This document shows positions 8,603 to 17,258 of a stretch of DNA of 64,000 nucleotides, piece after piece; within the stretch, counting starts at the first letter, position 1, and every line of letters begins with the position of its first letter. Source of the stretch: Goekera deserti (GTDB lineage: Bacteria > Actinomycetota > Actinomycetes > Mycobacteriales > Geodermatophilaceae); the NCBI RefSeq assembly GCF_010685995.1, contig NZ_JAAGWK010000031.1, forward strand, positions 1-64,000, read 5' to 3'. The position numbers and the translations under genes are program-made. The notes under the pieces were generated by a model that was not told the DNA's origin, did no database searches, and saw only the letters and a program-made list of their open reading frames with translations.

Positions 8603-9586
8603 GTGACGCTGCTGCAGTCCTCCCCCACCGAGACCCTCGAGGTCCGCACCCCCCGCCGGGCGCCGGACACCAGTGGACTGGTGTCCACCGACCTCGTGCG
8701 CGTCTACCTCAACACCATCGGCAAGACCGCACTGCTGACCGCGGAGCAGGAGGTCGAGCTGTCCAAGCGGATCGAGGCGGGCCTCTACGCCGAGCAGCTG
8801 ATCGCCACCAAGAAGCTCACGCCCGCGGTCCTGCGTGACTACAAGCTGCTCGCCGCCGACGGCAGGGCGGCGAAGGCCCACCTGCTCGAGGCCAACCTGC
8901 GCCTCGTCGTCTCGGTGGCCAAGCGCTACACCGGCCACGGCATGACGTTCCTGGACCTCATCCAGGAGGGCAACGTCGGTCTGATCCGCGCGGTCGAGAA
9001 GTTCGACTACGCCAAGGGCTTCAAGTTCTCCACCTACGCCACGTGGTGGATCCGCCAGGCCATCACCCGGGCCATGGCCGACTCCGGCCGCACCATCCGG
9101 CTGCCCGTGCACCTGGCCGAGCAGGTCAACAAGGTGGTGCGCACCCGGCGCCGCATCCACCAGGAGCTGGAGCGCGAGCCCACCGCCGAGGAGCTGGGCC
9201 TCGAGCTGGACATGACCCCGGAGCGGATCACCGAGCTGCTGGAGTACAGCCGCGACCTGGTCAGCCTGGACCAGACGGTGGGTGCCGACGAGGACTCCCG
9301 GCTCGGTGACTTCATCGAGGACGCCGACGCGGCCGTCGCCGAGGACGCCGTGGCCTTCCAGATGATGAAGGGCGACGTGCGCAACGTCCTGGAGACCCTG
9401 GAGGACCGGGAGCGCGACGTGGTCATCATGCGCTTCGGTCTGGACGGCGAGCAGCCGCGCACGCTGGAGCAGATCGGCAAGCGGTTCGGTCTGTCCCGCG
9501 AGCGGGTCCGCCAGATCGAGCGCGAGACGATGACCAAGCTGCGCGCCCCGGACCGGGCCGACGCCCTGCGCGACTACCTGGGCTGA
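8603..9586 (+). CDS. sigB: Group 2 sigma-70 factor, SigB/HrdB-like
   Basis: A 327-residue sigma factor lacking region 1.1. It opens with '[20 protein letters not shown]' (region 1.2), then region 2 with the rpoD-box sequence '[19 protein letters not shown]' and the -10 melting/recognition helix '[19 protein letters not shown]', region 3, and region 4 with '[20 protein letters not shown]'. The pattern is that of mycobacterial SigB, a non-essential stress and stationary-phase sigma factor. The GTG at 8603 is preceded by AAGGA at a rather long distance (12 bases); an in-frame GTG at 8543 is possible. The upstream GGAAC-N18-CGTTG promoter suggests ECF control. A hairpin follows the stop. Confidence 0.88.
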   Translation: MTLLQSSPTETLEVRTPRRAPDTSGLVSTDLVRVYLNTIGKTALLTAEQEVELSKRIEAGLYAEQLIATKKLTPAVLRDYKLLAADGRAAKAHLLEANLRLVVSVAKRYTGHGMTFLDLIQEGNVGLIRAVEKFDYAKGFKFSTYATWWIRQAITRAMADSGRTIRLPVHLAEQVNKVVRTRRRIHQELEREPTAEELGLELDMTPERITELLEYSRDLVSLDQTVGADEDSRLGDFIEDADAAVAEDAVAFQMMKGDVRNVLETLEDRERDVVIMRFGLDGEQPRTLEQIGKRFGLSRERVRQIERETMTKLRAPDRADALRDYLG

Positions 9587-9593
9587 GCCCCAC

Positions 9594-9620
9594 CCGGGCG
9601 GGACCGACGACCCCGCCCGG
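9594..9620 (+). terminator. Hairpin terminator after the sigB-like gene
   Basis: CCGGGCGGG (9594-9602) pairs with CCCGCCCGG (9612-9620) over a 9-base loop, starting 8 bases after the stop codon. Confidence 0.65.
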
Positions 9621-9739
9621 CCGCACCGTCACCTGCGACCCCTGGTCCGCCCTCCCGGGCGGGGCGGGGGTCGTCGTCGTCCCACCCGTCGGGGGGACCG
9701 GCCTGGCCGGGGCACAGCCGTGCGGCCGACCATGATCGT

Positions 9740-10239
9740 GTGAGCAGCCCGGAGAGCACCGCCCGCCCCGCCTGGCGGCGCACCCGCGGCGAGCACCGGT
9801 GGCCGGCAGCCCTCGCCGTCGCCGTGGCGATCACGCTGCAGGTTGTGCTGCCCGACCGCGCCGAGCCGGGCCTGCGTTTCGCGCTGCCGGCGCTGGAGGC
9901 GGCCCTGCTGCTGGGCCTGCTGGTGGCCGATCCGCTGCGCGGCGACCCTCCACGGAGAGCTGGACCGCGGTGGCCCGGCAGCGCGCGCCGCCGGCCGGGT
10001 GGATCACCCGGACCTGTTGTTCGGAGCAGATGCAGAGCCCGGAGCTGGCCCGGCCCGACTGGGAACCCGGCTTCGCCGACTACCTGTACCTGGCCTACAC
10101 GAACGCCACCGCGTTCAGCCCGACCGACGTGCTGCCGCTGACCCGGGTCGCCGAGCTGGCGATGGCGGTGCAGTCGGCGGTGTCGCTGGTGGTGGTGCTG
10201 CTGGTGCTGGCCCGCGCGGTGAACGTGCTGACCGGCTGA
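9740..10239 (+). pseudogene. Broken small integral membrane protein (DUF1345/two-TM channel-like)
   Basis: Three reading frames together spell one membrane protein. From the GTG at 9740 one frame gives a soluble N-terminus and a helix ending 'LLGLLVADPLRGDP' (to about 9950). Another frame then gives 'ELDRGGPAARAAG...HPDLLF' (9957-10022). A third gives 'QMQSPELARPDWEPGFADYLY...TNATAFSPTDVLPL' and a final helix ending 'LARAVNVLTG' (10027-10239). From memory, intact homologues have about 80-90 more residues (several helices and a Trp before ELDRGG) at the first junction, so a deletion is inferred there. At the second junction four bases (GGAG) stand where one codon is expected, a +1 insertion. 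Assembly error is the alternative. Intact relatives are about 200 residues and of unknown function. Confidence 0.72.
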
Positions 10240-10265
10240 CCCGGCCCCGGCCACCGGGGGCCGGG
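10240..10265. terminator. GC-rich hairpin between the pseudogene and the convergent pat-like gene
   Basis: CCCGGCCCCGG (10240-10250) pairs with CCGGGGGCCGGG (10254-10265) with one bulged G and a CAC loop. It directly follows the pseudogene stop and lies downstream of the minus-strand gene ending at 10287. Confidence 0.55.
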
Positions 10266-10286
10266 ATCGGGGTCAGCCGGTCCGGG

Positions 10287-13013
10287 TCAGGCGGGCCCGA
10301 ACATCCGGCGGGGCCCCGGCTCCACCCGGGCGGTCGGGGGGCCGACCTGGACGGTGACCCCGGCGACCACCAGCGACCGCTGACCGTGCCAGGGCCGCGG
10401 CGGGCCGACGATCACCGGCTCCAGCGACAGCCCCAGCACCTCGGGCAGGTCGTCGGCGAGCCGGGCCACCCGTAGCAGCAGGTCCTCCAGGGCGGGTACG
10501 TCGACCGGCTCGGTGCCCCGGTACCCGTCCAGCAGCGGCCAGGCGCGGGGCTCGCGGACCAGCTCGGCGGCGTCGCTGTCGGTGAGCGGCAGCGTGCGGT
10601 AGGCGCGGTCGCCGAGCAGGTCGGTGGCCACTCCCCCCACGCCGAAGCTCACCAGGGCACCGAACGACGGGTCGTCGAGCACCTCCACCACGGTGGCCAC
10701 CCCGGGCGCGGCCATCTGCTGCACGATCACCGGGTCGCCGGCCGGGATGGCGGCGTACGCGGAGCGGACCGCCTCGGCGTCGCCCAGGTCGAGCCGGATG
10801 CCACCGAGGTCGGTGCGGTCGCGCAGCCACGGTGCGGTCGACTTGAGCACCACCGGGTAGCCGATCTCCTCGGCGGCCCGCACCGCCTGCTCGGCGTCGG
10901 TGACCCGCCGGGTGTCCAGCAGCGGCACACCGTAGGCGCCCAGCAGGGCGATCGCCTCGCGGTCGTCCAGCGCGCGGCCCTGCGGGCTGGTGGCCAGCAC
11001 CCGGTCGACCAGCTCCCGTGCCGCGGACTCGTGCACGCCGTCGAGCTCGGGGACGCGGCCGACCGGCCGGGCGCGCCAGCGGGCGTACTCGGCCACCTTG
11101 GCCAGCGCCATCACCGCACGCTCGGGCGTCGCGAAGGACGGCACCGACCCGCGGCCGGGCATCCCCTCCTCGTCCCGCACGACCAGCTCCGGCGGGATGC
11201 CGTCGGCGGACAGGAAGTTGGCCACCAGCGGCTTGTCGGCGGTGACCGACAGCTCGCGCAGCACCCGGCCGAACACCTCGGAGCCGCGCATCAGCGGGGG
11301 CAGGAACACCGCGACGACGGCGTCGACCCCGTCGTCGTCCAGCGCCTCCTGCAGGGCCGCACGCCACTGCTCCGGGCCGGACCGGGTGCCGATGTCGACC
11401 GGCCGGGGGTGGGCGAGCTGCAGGCCCTGGTCCAGCACCGCGTCGGCGACGAGCACGCCGAGGGCGGTCGAGTTGCCCACGATGGCCACCCGGTCACCGC
11501 GCGGCAGCGGCTGGTGCGCCAGCAGCGTGCCGACGTCGAAGAGCTGGGCGAGGGTCTCCACCCGGATGACCCCGGCCGAGGCGAACAGCGCGGCCACCGA
11601 CTGCTCGGGCACCGACACCGAGGTGCCGGCCAGGCCCGGGGTCATGCTGACGTGCCGGCCGCTCTTGACCGCGACCACGGGCTTGGTGCGGCCCACCCGG
11701 CGGGCGAGCCGGGCGAACTTGCGCGGGTTGCCGAAGCTCTCCAGGTGCAGCAGCACCACCTCGGTTCCGGGGTCGGTGGCCCAGTACTGGAGCATGTCGT
11801 TGCCGCTGACGTCGGCGCGGTTGCCGGCGGACACGAAGCTGGACAGTCCGATCCCCCGGCCGCGGGCCCGCTCCAGCAGGGCCACGCCCAGGGCCCCGGA
11901 CTGGGCGAAGAAGCCGACCCGGCCACGGCCGGGCACGTTCGGGGCGAGGCTGGCGTTCAGCCGCACCGCCGGGTCGGTGTTGACGATGCCCAGGCAATTG
12001 GGGCCGACCACCCGCATCCCCGACGCCCGCGCCGAGGCGACCAGGGCACGCTCGGCGGCCCGGCCCTCCGGGCCGGTCTCGCCGAAGCCGCCGGAGATGA
12101 CCACCAGGCCGCGCACCCGCTTGCGCCGGCAGGCCTCCACCACGCCGGCCACCTCGTCGGCCGGCACGGCGAGCACCGCGAGGTCGACGTCGTCGGGGAT
12201 GGACTCGATGCTGGCGTGCGCCGGGACCCCGCGCACGTGCCGCACCGCGGGGTTGACCGGGTAGATCGGCCCGGCGAAGCCGTAGTCGAGCAGGTGCCGC
12301 AGCACCGCGTGGCCGATCTTCGACTCGTCGTTGCTGGCCCCCACGATGGCCACCGACCCGGGGGTGAGCAGCCGGCCGATCGAGCGGGACTCGCTGCGCT
12401 GCTCGCGCTCGTAGGTGACGGCCAGGGCCTGCTCGGTGCTGGCGATGGGGAACGTCAGGTGCACGACGCCGCCCTCGTAGGAGCGCTCGGCGGAGTAGCC
12501 GGCGTCCAGGAAGACCCGGACCATCGCGCTGTTCTGGCTGAGCACCTCGGCGACGAAGGTGGTGATGCCCCGCTCGCGCGCGGCCGCGGCCAGGTGCTCC
12601 AGCAGCACCGACCCCAGCCCGCGGCGCTGGTGGGCGTCCTCGATCAGGAACGCGACCTCGGCGTCGGCGGTGCCGGGGTAGCGGTCGTAGCGGCCCACGC
12701 CGATCAGCTCGTCGCCCAGCAGCACCACGAAGGCGACCCGGTTGTCGTGGTCGACGTGGGTGAACCGGTGCAGGTCCCTGTCCGAGAGCCGTTTCATCGG
12801 GCCGAAGAACCGGTAGTAGCGGGTCTGGTCGGAGCTGCGCTCCATCAGCCCGACGATGCCGTCGGCGTCCTCGGGTGTGATCGGGCGCAGGTGGACGGTG
12901 CCGCCGTCGGCGGCGACCACGTCGGCCTCCCAGCCGGGCGGCGGCGCCGGCACCGCGTCCGGGTCGGCCGGCACGTCCAACGCCGCGGTCCGCGGTTCGT
13001 CTCCGGTGCTCAT
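10287..13013 (-). CDS. pat: Pat-like protein acetyltransferase: GNAT domain fused to an ADP-forming acyl-CoA-synthetase-like domain
   Basis: A 908-residue two-part protein. Residues 35-190 are a GNAT domain (acetyl-CoA loop 'QRRGLGSVLL' at 129-138). Residues 215-485 are CoA-binding and ligase-like domains ('VAIVGASNDESKIG', 'VVGPNCLGIVN', 'FFAQSGALGVALL'), and about 690-895 is an ATP-grasp domain. True ADP-forming acetyl-CoA synthetases carry a catalytic His in a SHTGA motif; here that stretch (about 457-466) reads 'MTPGLAGTSVSV' with no His, so the synthetase part is probably a non-catalytic sensor, as in Pat enzymes that acylate lysines of acyl-CoA synthetases. The GNAT-first order differs from the Salmonella Pat layout. 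The gene follows the AcuC-like deacetylase by 66 bases on the same strand. Confidence 0.85.
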   Translation of the reverse strand: MSTGDEPRTAALDVPADPDAVPAPPPGWEADVVAADGGTVHLRPITPEDADGIVGLMERSSDQTRYYRFFGPMKRLSDRDLHRFTHVDHDNRVAFVVLLGDELIGVGRYDRYPGTADAEVAFLIEDAHQRRGLGSVLLEHLAAAARERGITTFVAEVLSQNSAMVRVFLDAGYSAERSYEGGVVHLTFPIASTEQALAVTYEREQRSESRSIGRLLTPGSVAIVGASNDESKIGHAVLRHLLDYGFAGPIYPVNPAVRHVRGVPAHASIESIPDDVDLAVLAVPADEVAGVVEACRRKRVRGLVVISGGFGETGPEGRAAERALVASARASGMRVVGPNCLGIVNTDPAVRLNASLAPNVPGRGRVGFFAQSGALGVALLERARGRGIGLSSFVSAGNRADVSGNDMLQYWATDPGTEVVLLHLESFGNPRKFARLARRVGRTKPVVAVKSGRHVSMTPGLAGTSVSVPEQSVAALFASAGVIRVETLAQLFDVGTLLAHQPLPRGDRVAIVGNSTALGVLVADAVLDQGLQLAHPRPVDIGTRSGPEQWRAALQEALDDDGVDAVVAVFLPPLMRGSEVFGRVLRELSVTADKPLVANFLSADGIPPELVVRDEEGMPGRGSVPSFATPERAVMALAKVAEYARWRARPVGRVPELDGVHESAARELVDRVLATSPQGRALDDREAIALLGAYGVPLLDTRRVTDAEQAVRAAEEIGYPVVLKSTAPWLRDRTDLGGIRLDLGDAEAVRSAYAAIPAGDPVIVQQMAAPGVATVVEVLDDPSFGALVSFGVGGVATDLLGDRAYRTLPLTDSDAAELVREPRAWPLLDGYRGTEPVDVPALEDLLLRVARLADDLPEVLGLSLEPVIVGPPRPWHGQRSLVVAGVTVQVGPPTARVEPGPRRMFGPA

Positions 13014-13079
13014 GGCCTGCCTCGGCCGCCCAGCAGGGGCCCGCCGCGAGCTCGCGAGTGGTGGGGGGCTGGGTGGTCC

Positions 13080-14264
13080 TCAATCACGGGGGTCGTCCGG
13101 GTCGAGGCCGAAGAGCGGGAAGGAGGCGGCCCGGGTGCGGCCGATGGCCCGGTCGACCCGGTGCTCGGTGAACGGGTCCCACCGGGCGAACCCGGTGTAC
13201 CCGTGCTCGGTCATGGTCGTCGGGGGCTGCGCGCGCAGGCCCCGGCGGACGACGTCGTCCTGCCACGCCTGAGGGATCTCCGTGCCCGGGGCCAGCGCGT
13301 CCCCGCCGACCTCGGCGAGCAGGTGGGTCCATGCCCGGGGCACGCAGCGCACCAGGCCGTAACCGCCACCGCCGAGCACGACCCAGCGGCCGTCGCAGAT
13401 CTCGTGGGCCAGCGCGTGCACCGCCTGGTAGGAGGCGCGCTGGCCGTCGACGGTGAGCGACAGGTCGGCCAGCGGGTCCTCGTGGTGGGCGTCGCAGCCG
13501 CTCTGGGTGACCAGGATCTGCGGGGCGAAGGCCCGCAGCACGCTGGGGACGACGGCGTGGAAGGCGCGCAGCCAGCCGGAGTCGTCGGTGCCGTTGGGCA
13601 GAGCCAGGTTGACCGCCGAGCCCGGCGCCGTGGCCGGGTCGCCGGTCTCCTCCGGGAAGCCGGTGCCCGGGAACAGCGTCAGCGGCGTCTGGTGGATGCT
13701 CACCGTCAGCACCCGCGGGTCGCCGTAGAAGGCCGCCTGCACGCCGTCGCCGTGGTGCACGTCCAGGTCGACGTAGGCGATCCGCTCGTAGCCCTGGCCG
13801 AGCAGCCAGGCGATGGCGATCGCGGCGTCGTTGAACACGCAGAACCCGGCCGCGGCCCCGCGCATGGCGTGGTGCAGCCCGCCGGAGATGTTGACCGCGT
13901 GCTGCGCGGCACCGGTGTGCACCTGCCGGGCGGCCTCGACGCTGCCGCCGGTGATCAGGGCCGCGGCGTCGTACATGCCCTCGAACACCGGGTTGTCCGG
14001 GGTGCCGAGCCCGTGACCGACGCCGCCCGGGTCGGCGGGGGCCCGGCGGACCGCGTCCAGGTAGTCCGCGTCGTGCACCAGCGTCAGCAGGTCGACGTCG
14101 GCGGGGGTGGGGGCGACCACGTCGACCCGGCCGGAGGAGAGCACCCCCAGGGAGTCGGCCAGCCTCATCGTGAGGTCCAGCCGCACAGGGTGCAGCGGAT
14201 GGTCCCCACCCATGGTGTAGCCGAGCAGCGCGTCGTCCCAGACGACGGCGACGGAGTCGCTCAT
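13080..14264 (-). CDS. acuC: AcuC-like histone-deacetylase-family protein
   Basis: A 394-residue Zn-dependent deacylase of the arginase/deacetylase fold. All active-site elements are visible: 'GGLHHAM' with His131-His132, 'DLDVHHGDG' with Asp166/Asp168/His170, '[11 protein letters not shown]' with Asp258, and the transition-state Tyr302 in 'GGGGYG'. AcuC in Bacillus removes acetyl groups from acetyl-CoA synthetase. Here the gene sits directly upstream of the Pat-like acetyltransferase, on the same strand, so the two probably form a reversible lysine-acylation switch acting on central metabolism enzymes. The ATG at 14264 is 116 bases from the divergent ideR gene. Confidence 0.9.
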   Translation of the reverse strand: MSDSVAVVWDDALLGYTMGGDHPLHPVRLDLTMRLADSLGVLSSGRVDVVAPTPADVDLLTLVHDADYLDAVRRAPADPGGVGHGLGTPDNPVFEGMYDAAALITGGSVEAARQVHTGAAQHAVNISGGLHHAMRGAAAGFCVFNDAAIAIAWLLGQGYERIAYVDLDVHHGDGVQAAFYGDPRVLTVSIHQTPLTLFPGTGFPEETGDPATAPGSAVNLALPNGTDDSGWLRAFHAVVPSVLRAFAPQILVTQSGCDAHHEDPLADLSLTVDGQRASYQAVHALAHEICDGRWVVLGGGGYGLVRCVPRAWTHLLAEVGGDALAPGTEIPQAWQDDVVRRGLRAQPPTTMTEHGYTGFARWDPFTEHRVDRAIGRTRAASFPLFGLDPDDPRD

Positions 14265-14325
14265 CTCGCGGACGCTACCGTTCCGGGCCGTCGTCCGCGC
14301 CGGCCGCCCGGGGCTCTTCCGAGCC

Positions 14326-14352
14326 TTGCCGGTCGCGCCGCCGACGTAGACT
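14326..14352 (+). promoter_or_regulatory. Possible SigA-type promoter of ideR
   Basis: TTGCCG (14326-14331) and TAGACT (14347-14352) with a 15-base spacer, which is short. The start codon is 28 bases downstream, after a CAGGAG ribosome binding site. I see no IdeR box (TTAGGTTAG-like) around it. Confidence 0.35.
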
Positions 14353-14380
14353 CGGCGGCCACAGACGTCAGGAGCTGCGC

Positions 14381-15085
14381 GTGAACGACCTCATCGACAC
14401 CACCGAGATGTACCTCCGGACGATCTTCGAGCTCGAGGAGGAGGGCATCGTCCCGCTCCGGGCCCGGATCGCCGAGCGGCTGCACCAGAGCGGGCCCACC
14501 GTGAGCCAGACCGTCGCCCGCATGGAGCGTGACGGGCTGCTGTCCGTGGAGGGCGACCGCCACCTGCAGCTCTCCGCCGAGGGCCGGGCGCTGGCCACGG
14601 CCGTGATGCGCAAGCACCGGCTGGCCGAGTGCCTGCTGGTGGACGTCATCGGGCTGGACTACGCCGACGTGCACGAGGAGGCCTGCCGCTGGGAGCACGT
14701 GATGAGCGAGGCGGTCGAGCGCAAGCTGCTGACCCTGCTCGGCAACCCCACGGTCTCCCCCTTCGGCAACCCCATCCCGGGCCTGGACGCCCTGGGCGGG
14801 CCGGCCGGCACCGCCTCCGGGCCGCTGACCCTGCTGTCGCTGGCGGCCACGGCCGAGGGCAGCCAGGTGGTGATCCGCCGGATCAGCGAGCAGCTCCAAG
14901 AGGAGGCCGACCTGCTGCGTGCCCTGGACGGGCAGGGTCTTCGGCCGGGCACCACGGTCGTGGCCGCGATCACCAACGGCACGGTCAGCGTGGACGGGGC
15001 ACCCCTGCCCGCCGGAGTCGCCGAGCACGTGTTCGTGAGCACCGTGGAGGAGCCCGCGCCGGCCGAGGCGGCCCCCGCCCACTGA
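14381..15085 (+). CDS. ideR: Iron-dependent transcriptional regulator IdeR/DtxR
   Basis: A 234-residue regulator with winged HTH (1-72), dimerisation domain (73-140) and SH3-like domain (150-230). The metal ligands fall at exactly the DtxR/IdeR positions: Met10, Cys102, Glu105 and His106 for the primary site; His79, Glu83, His98, Glu170 and Gln173 for the ancillary site. It should therefore be a functional Fe(II)-activated repressor. The recognition helix region reads '[19 protein letters not shown]'. The GTG start has a CAGGAG site. Location downstream of a sigB-like gene is as in mycobacteria, although here the broken gene and the pat/acuC pair lie between. No target box was found in this window. 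Confidence 0.95.
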   Translation: MNDLIDTTEMYLRTIFELEEEGIVPLRARIAERLHQSGPTVSQTVARMERDGLLSVEGDRHLQLSAEGRALATAVMRKHRLAECLLVDVIGLDYADVHEEACRWEHVMSEAVERKLLTLLGNPTVSPFGNPIPGLDALGGPAGTASGPLTLLSLAATAEGSQVVIRRISEQLQEEADLLRALDGQGLRPGTTVVAAITNGTVSVDGAPLPAGVAEHVFVSTVEEPAPAEAAPAH

Positions 15086-15130
15086 GCCGGCCACCCACCG
15101 CTCACCCCGAGTCAGAGAGAAGGCGACCTG

Positions 15131-17239
15131 GTGCCCCCAGTCGAGACCGGCCCCGCCGACGGGGCCGACGGCCCGGGGGCACCGGCCAGCACGCCGTTCC
15201 ACCGGCTGGAGGACTTCGTCGCGCTCCCCCGGCTGGGGCAGCTCGCGTTGTCCCCGGACGGCCGCCGGGTGGTCGTGTCGGTGTCGACCCTGGCCCCCGA
15301 CCGGAAGAAGCACGTCTCGGCGCTGTGGGAGGTCGACCCCGAGGGCGTGGACCCGGCCACGCGGCTGACCCGGTCGGCGGCCGGGGAGTCCGCGCCGGTG
15401 TTCACCCCCGCCGGGGACCTGCTGTTCCTCTCCGCCCGGCCCGACCCGGAGGCGCCTGCGGACGCCGGCGACCCGAAGCCGGCGCTGTGGTGCCTGCCGG
15501 CCGCCGGTGGCGAGGCGTGGCTGGTGGCGCGGCGTCCGGGCGGCATCAGCGGGGCGCTGGTGGCGGCGGACTCCGGCGACGTGGTGCTCGTGGCCTCCAC
15601 CATGCCCGGCGCCGCGGACGCCGACGCCGACGAGCAGCTGCGCACGGCCCGCAAGGACGCCGGGGTGACCGCGATCCTGCACGAGGAGTACCCGGTGCGG
15701 CACTGGGACCACGACCTCGGCCCGGCGGTCCCGCACCTGTTCCACCTCGGCCGGCTGCCGTCGGAGGCGGGCACCGGCCCCCGCGAGCCGCTGGTCGCCC
15801 GCGACCTGACCCCGGACGCGGGCGCCCCGCACGGCGCCGGCGACGACGTGGCCCTCTCCCCCGACGGCTCGCTGCTCGTGCGCAGCGAGCAGGTGCTCGA
15901 CGGGCCGGCCGGCCGCCGCAGCAGGCTGCTGCTGGTCGACGTCGCCGCCGCGACGTCGACGGTGCTGCTCGACGACCCGCTGGCCGACGTGTACGCCCCG
16001 GCCTTCTCCCCGGACGGCCGGACGATCGTCTGCTCGCACATGTCCGCCTCGTCCTACGAGGAGCCGCCGGACCACACGCTGCTGCTGCTCGACGTCGGCG
16101 GGGGCCCGGCCCGGGACCTGACGCCGGGCTTCGACCGCTGGCCCAGTGCGCCGCAGTTCTCCGCCGACGGCGCGGCGGTGTACTTCCTCGCCGACGACGA
16201 CGGCCGGCACGCGGTGTTCCGGGTGCCCGTGGGCGGGGGCGCCCCGGTGCGGCTGACCGGGGACGGCGCCTACAGCGACCTGCGCGTGGCCCGGGACGGC
16301 GGCGCGCTGCTCGCGCTGCGCTCGTCCTTCGCGGCGCCGTCCGAGCCGGTCCGGCTGGACCCGACGGCGACCGGGCAGGACCCGCGCCCGCTGCCGAACC
16401 CGGGCACGCTGCCGAACCCGGGCGCGCTGGGGGCCCTGCCGGGCACCCTGCGGGAGCTGGAGGCGACCGCTGCCGACGGCACCCGGGTGCAGTCCTGGCT
16501 CGTGCTGCCCGAGGGCGCCGGCGCCGACTCGCCCGCGCCGCTGGTGCTGTGGGTGCACGGCGGGCCGCTGATGAGCTGGAACTCGTGGTCGTGGCGCTGG
16601 ACCCCGTGGGTGCTCGCGGCCCGCGGGTACGCCGTGCTGCTGCCCAACCCGGCGCTGTCGCAGGGCTTCGGGCAGGACTTCGTCCGCCGCGGCTGGGGCA
16701 GCTGGGGCGATGCGCCGTTCACCGACCTGATGGCCGCCGTCGACGCCGCGGAGGCGCTGCCGGAGGTCGACGAGACCCGCACCGCGGCGATGGGCGGCTC
16801 CTTCGGTGGCTACATGGCCAACTGGATCGCCAGCCAGACCGACCGCTTCCGGGCGATCGTCACCCATGCCAGCCTCTGGAACCTGGACGCGTTCAGCAGC
16901 ACCACCGACGCCGGCTACTACTGGCAGAAGGAGTTCGGCGACCCGGTCACCGCGGCGGGGCGCTACGAGAAGAACTCCCCGCACCGCTTCGCCGACGCCA
17001 TCCGCACGCCGATGCTCGTGGTGCACGGCGACAAGGACTACCGGGTGCCGATCGGGGAGGGCCTCGCGCTCTGGTACGACCTGCAGCGACGCGGGGTGCC
17101 GTCGAGGTTCCTGTACTTCCCGGACGAGAACCACTGGGTGCTCCAGCCCGGCAACGCCCGCATCTGGTACGAGACGGTGATCGCCTTCCTGGCCGAGCAC
17201 GTGCTCGGCGAGCCGTGGGAGCGGCCCGCCCTGCTCTGA
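15131..17239 (+). CDS. S9-family prolyl oligopeptidase-type serine peptidase
   Basis: A 702-residue cytoplasmic peptidase with an N-terminal beta-propeller and a C-terminal alpha/beta-hydrolase domain. Propeller blades are recognisable from repeated 'LSPDGRRVVV', 'FSPDGRTIVC' and 'FSADGAAVYF' strands. The catalytic triad is Ser557 ('GGSFGGYMANW'), Asp636 ('HGDKDYRVP') and His668 ('DENHWVL'). 'WVHGGPLMSWNSWSW' forms the oxyanion region. There is no signal peptide. The linker between domains has the short repeat 'LPNPGTLPNPGALGALPGT'. It starts 45 bases after ideR and may be co-transcribed. Exact specificity (acylaminoacyl versus dipeptidyl) cannot be decided from the sequence. Confidence 0.92.
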   Translation: MPPVETGPADGADGPGAPASTPFHRLEDFVALPRLGQLALSPDGRRVVVSVSTLAPDRKKHVSALWEVDPEGVDPATRLTRSAAGESAPVFTPAGDLLFLSARPDPEAPADAGDPKPALWCLPAAGGEAWLVARRPGGISGALVAADSGDVVLVASTMPGAADADADEQLRTARKDAGVTAILHEEYPVRHWDHDLGPAVPHLFHLGRLPSEAGTGPREPLVARDLTPDAGAPHGAGDDVALSPDGSLLVRSEQVLDGPAGRRSRLLLVDVAAATSTVLLDDPLADVYAPAFSPDGRTIVCSHMSASSYEEPPDHTLLLLDVGGGPARDLTPGFDRWPSAPQFSADGAAVYFLADDDGRHAVFRVPVGGGAPVRLTGDGAYSDLRVARDGGALLALRSSFAAPSEPVRLDPTATGQDPRPLPNPGTLPNPGALGALPGTLRELEATAADGTRVQSWLVLPEGAGADSPAPLVLWVHGGPLMSWNSWSWRWTPWVLAARGYAVLLPNPALSQGFGQDFVRRGWGSWGDAPFTDLMAAVDAAEALPEVDETRTAAMGGSFGGYMANWIASQTDRFRAIVTHASLWNLDAFSSTTDAGYYWQKEFGDPVTAAGRYEKNSPHRFADAIRTPMLVVHGDKDYRVPIGEGLALWYDLQRRGVPSRFLYFPDENHWVLQPGNARIWYETVIAFLAEHVLGEPWERPALL

Positions 17240-17258
17240 CACCTGCCCTCGGCACGGC

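Noticed and set aside
14265-14380. IdeR box at the ideR or acuC promoter
   Set aside because: No TTAGGTTAG-type palindrome is present here, and none was noticed elsewhere in the window.
11031-14384. Plus-strand open frame of over 1100 codons opposite the pat/acuC genes
   Set aside because: It is antisense to two well-supported enzyme genes, is His/Gly/Arg-rich with no domain, and arises from strong GC bias at third positions. The same applies to long antisense frames at 14261-17290, 48381-50792, 523-1761 and 44559-47033.
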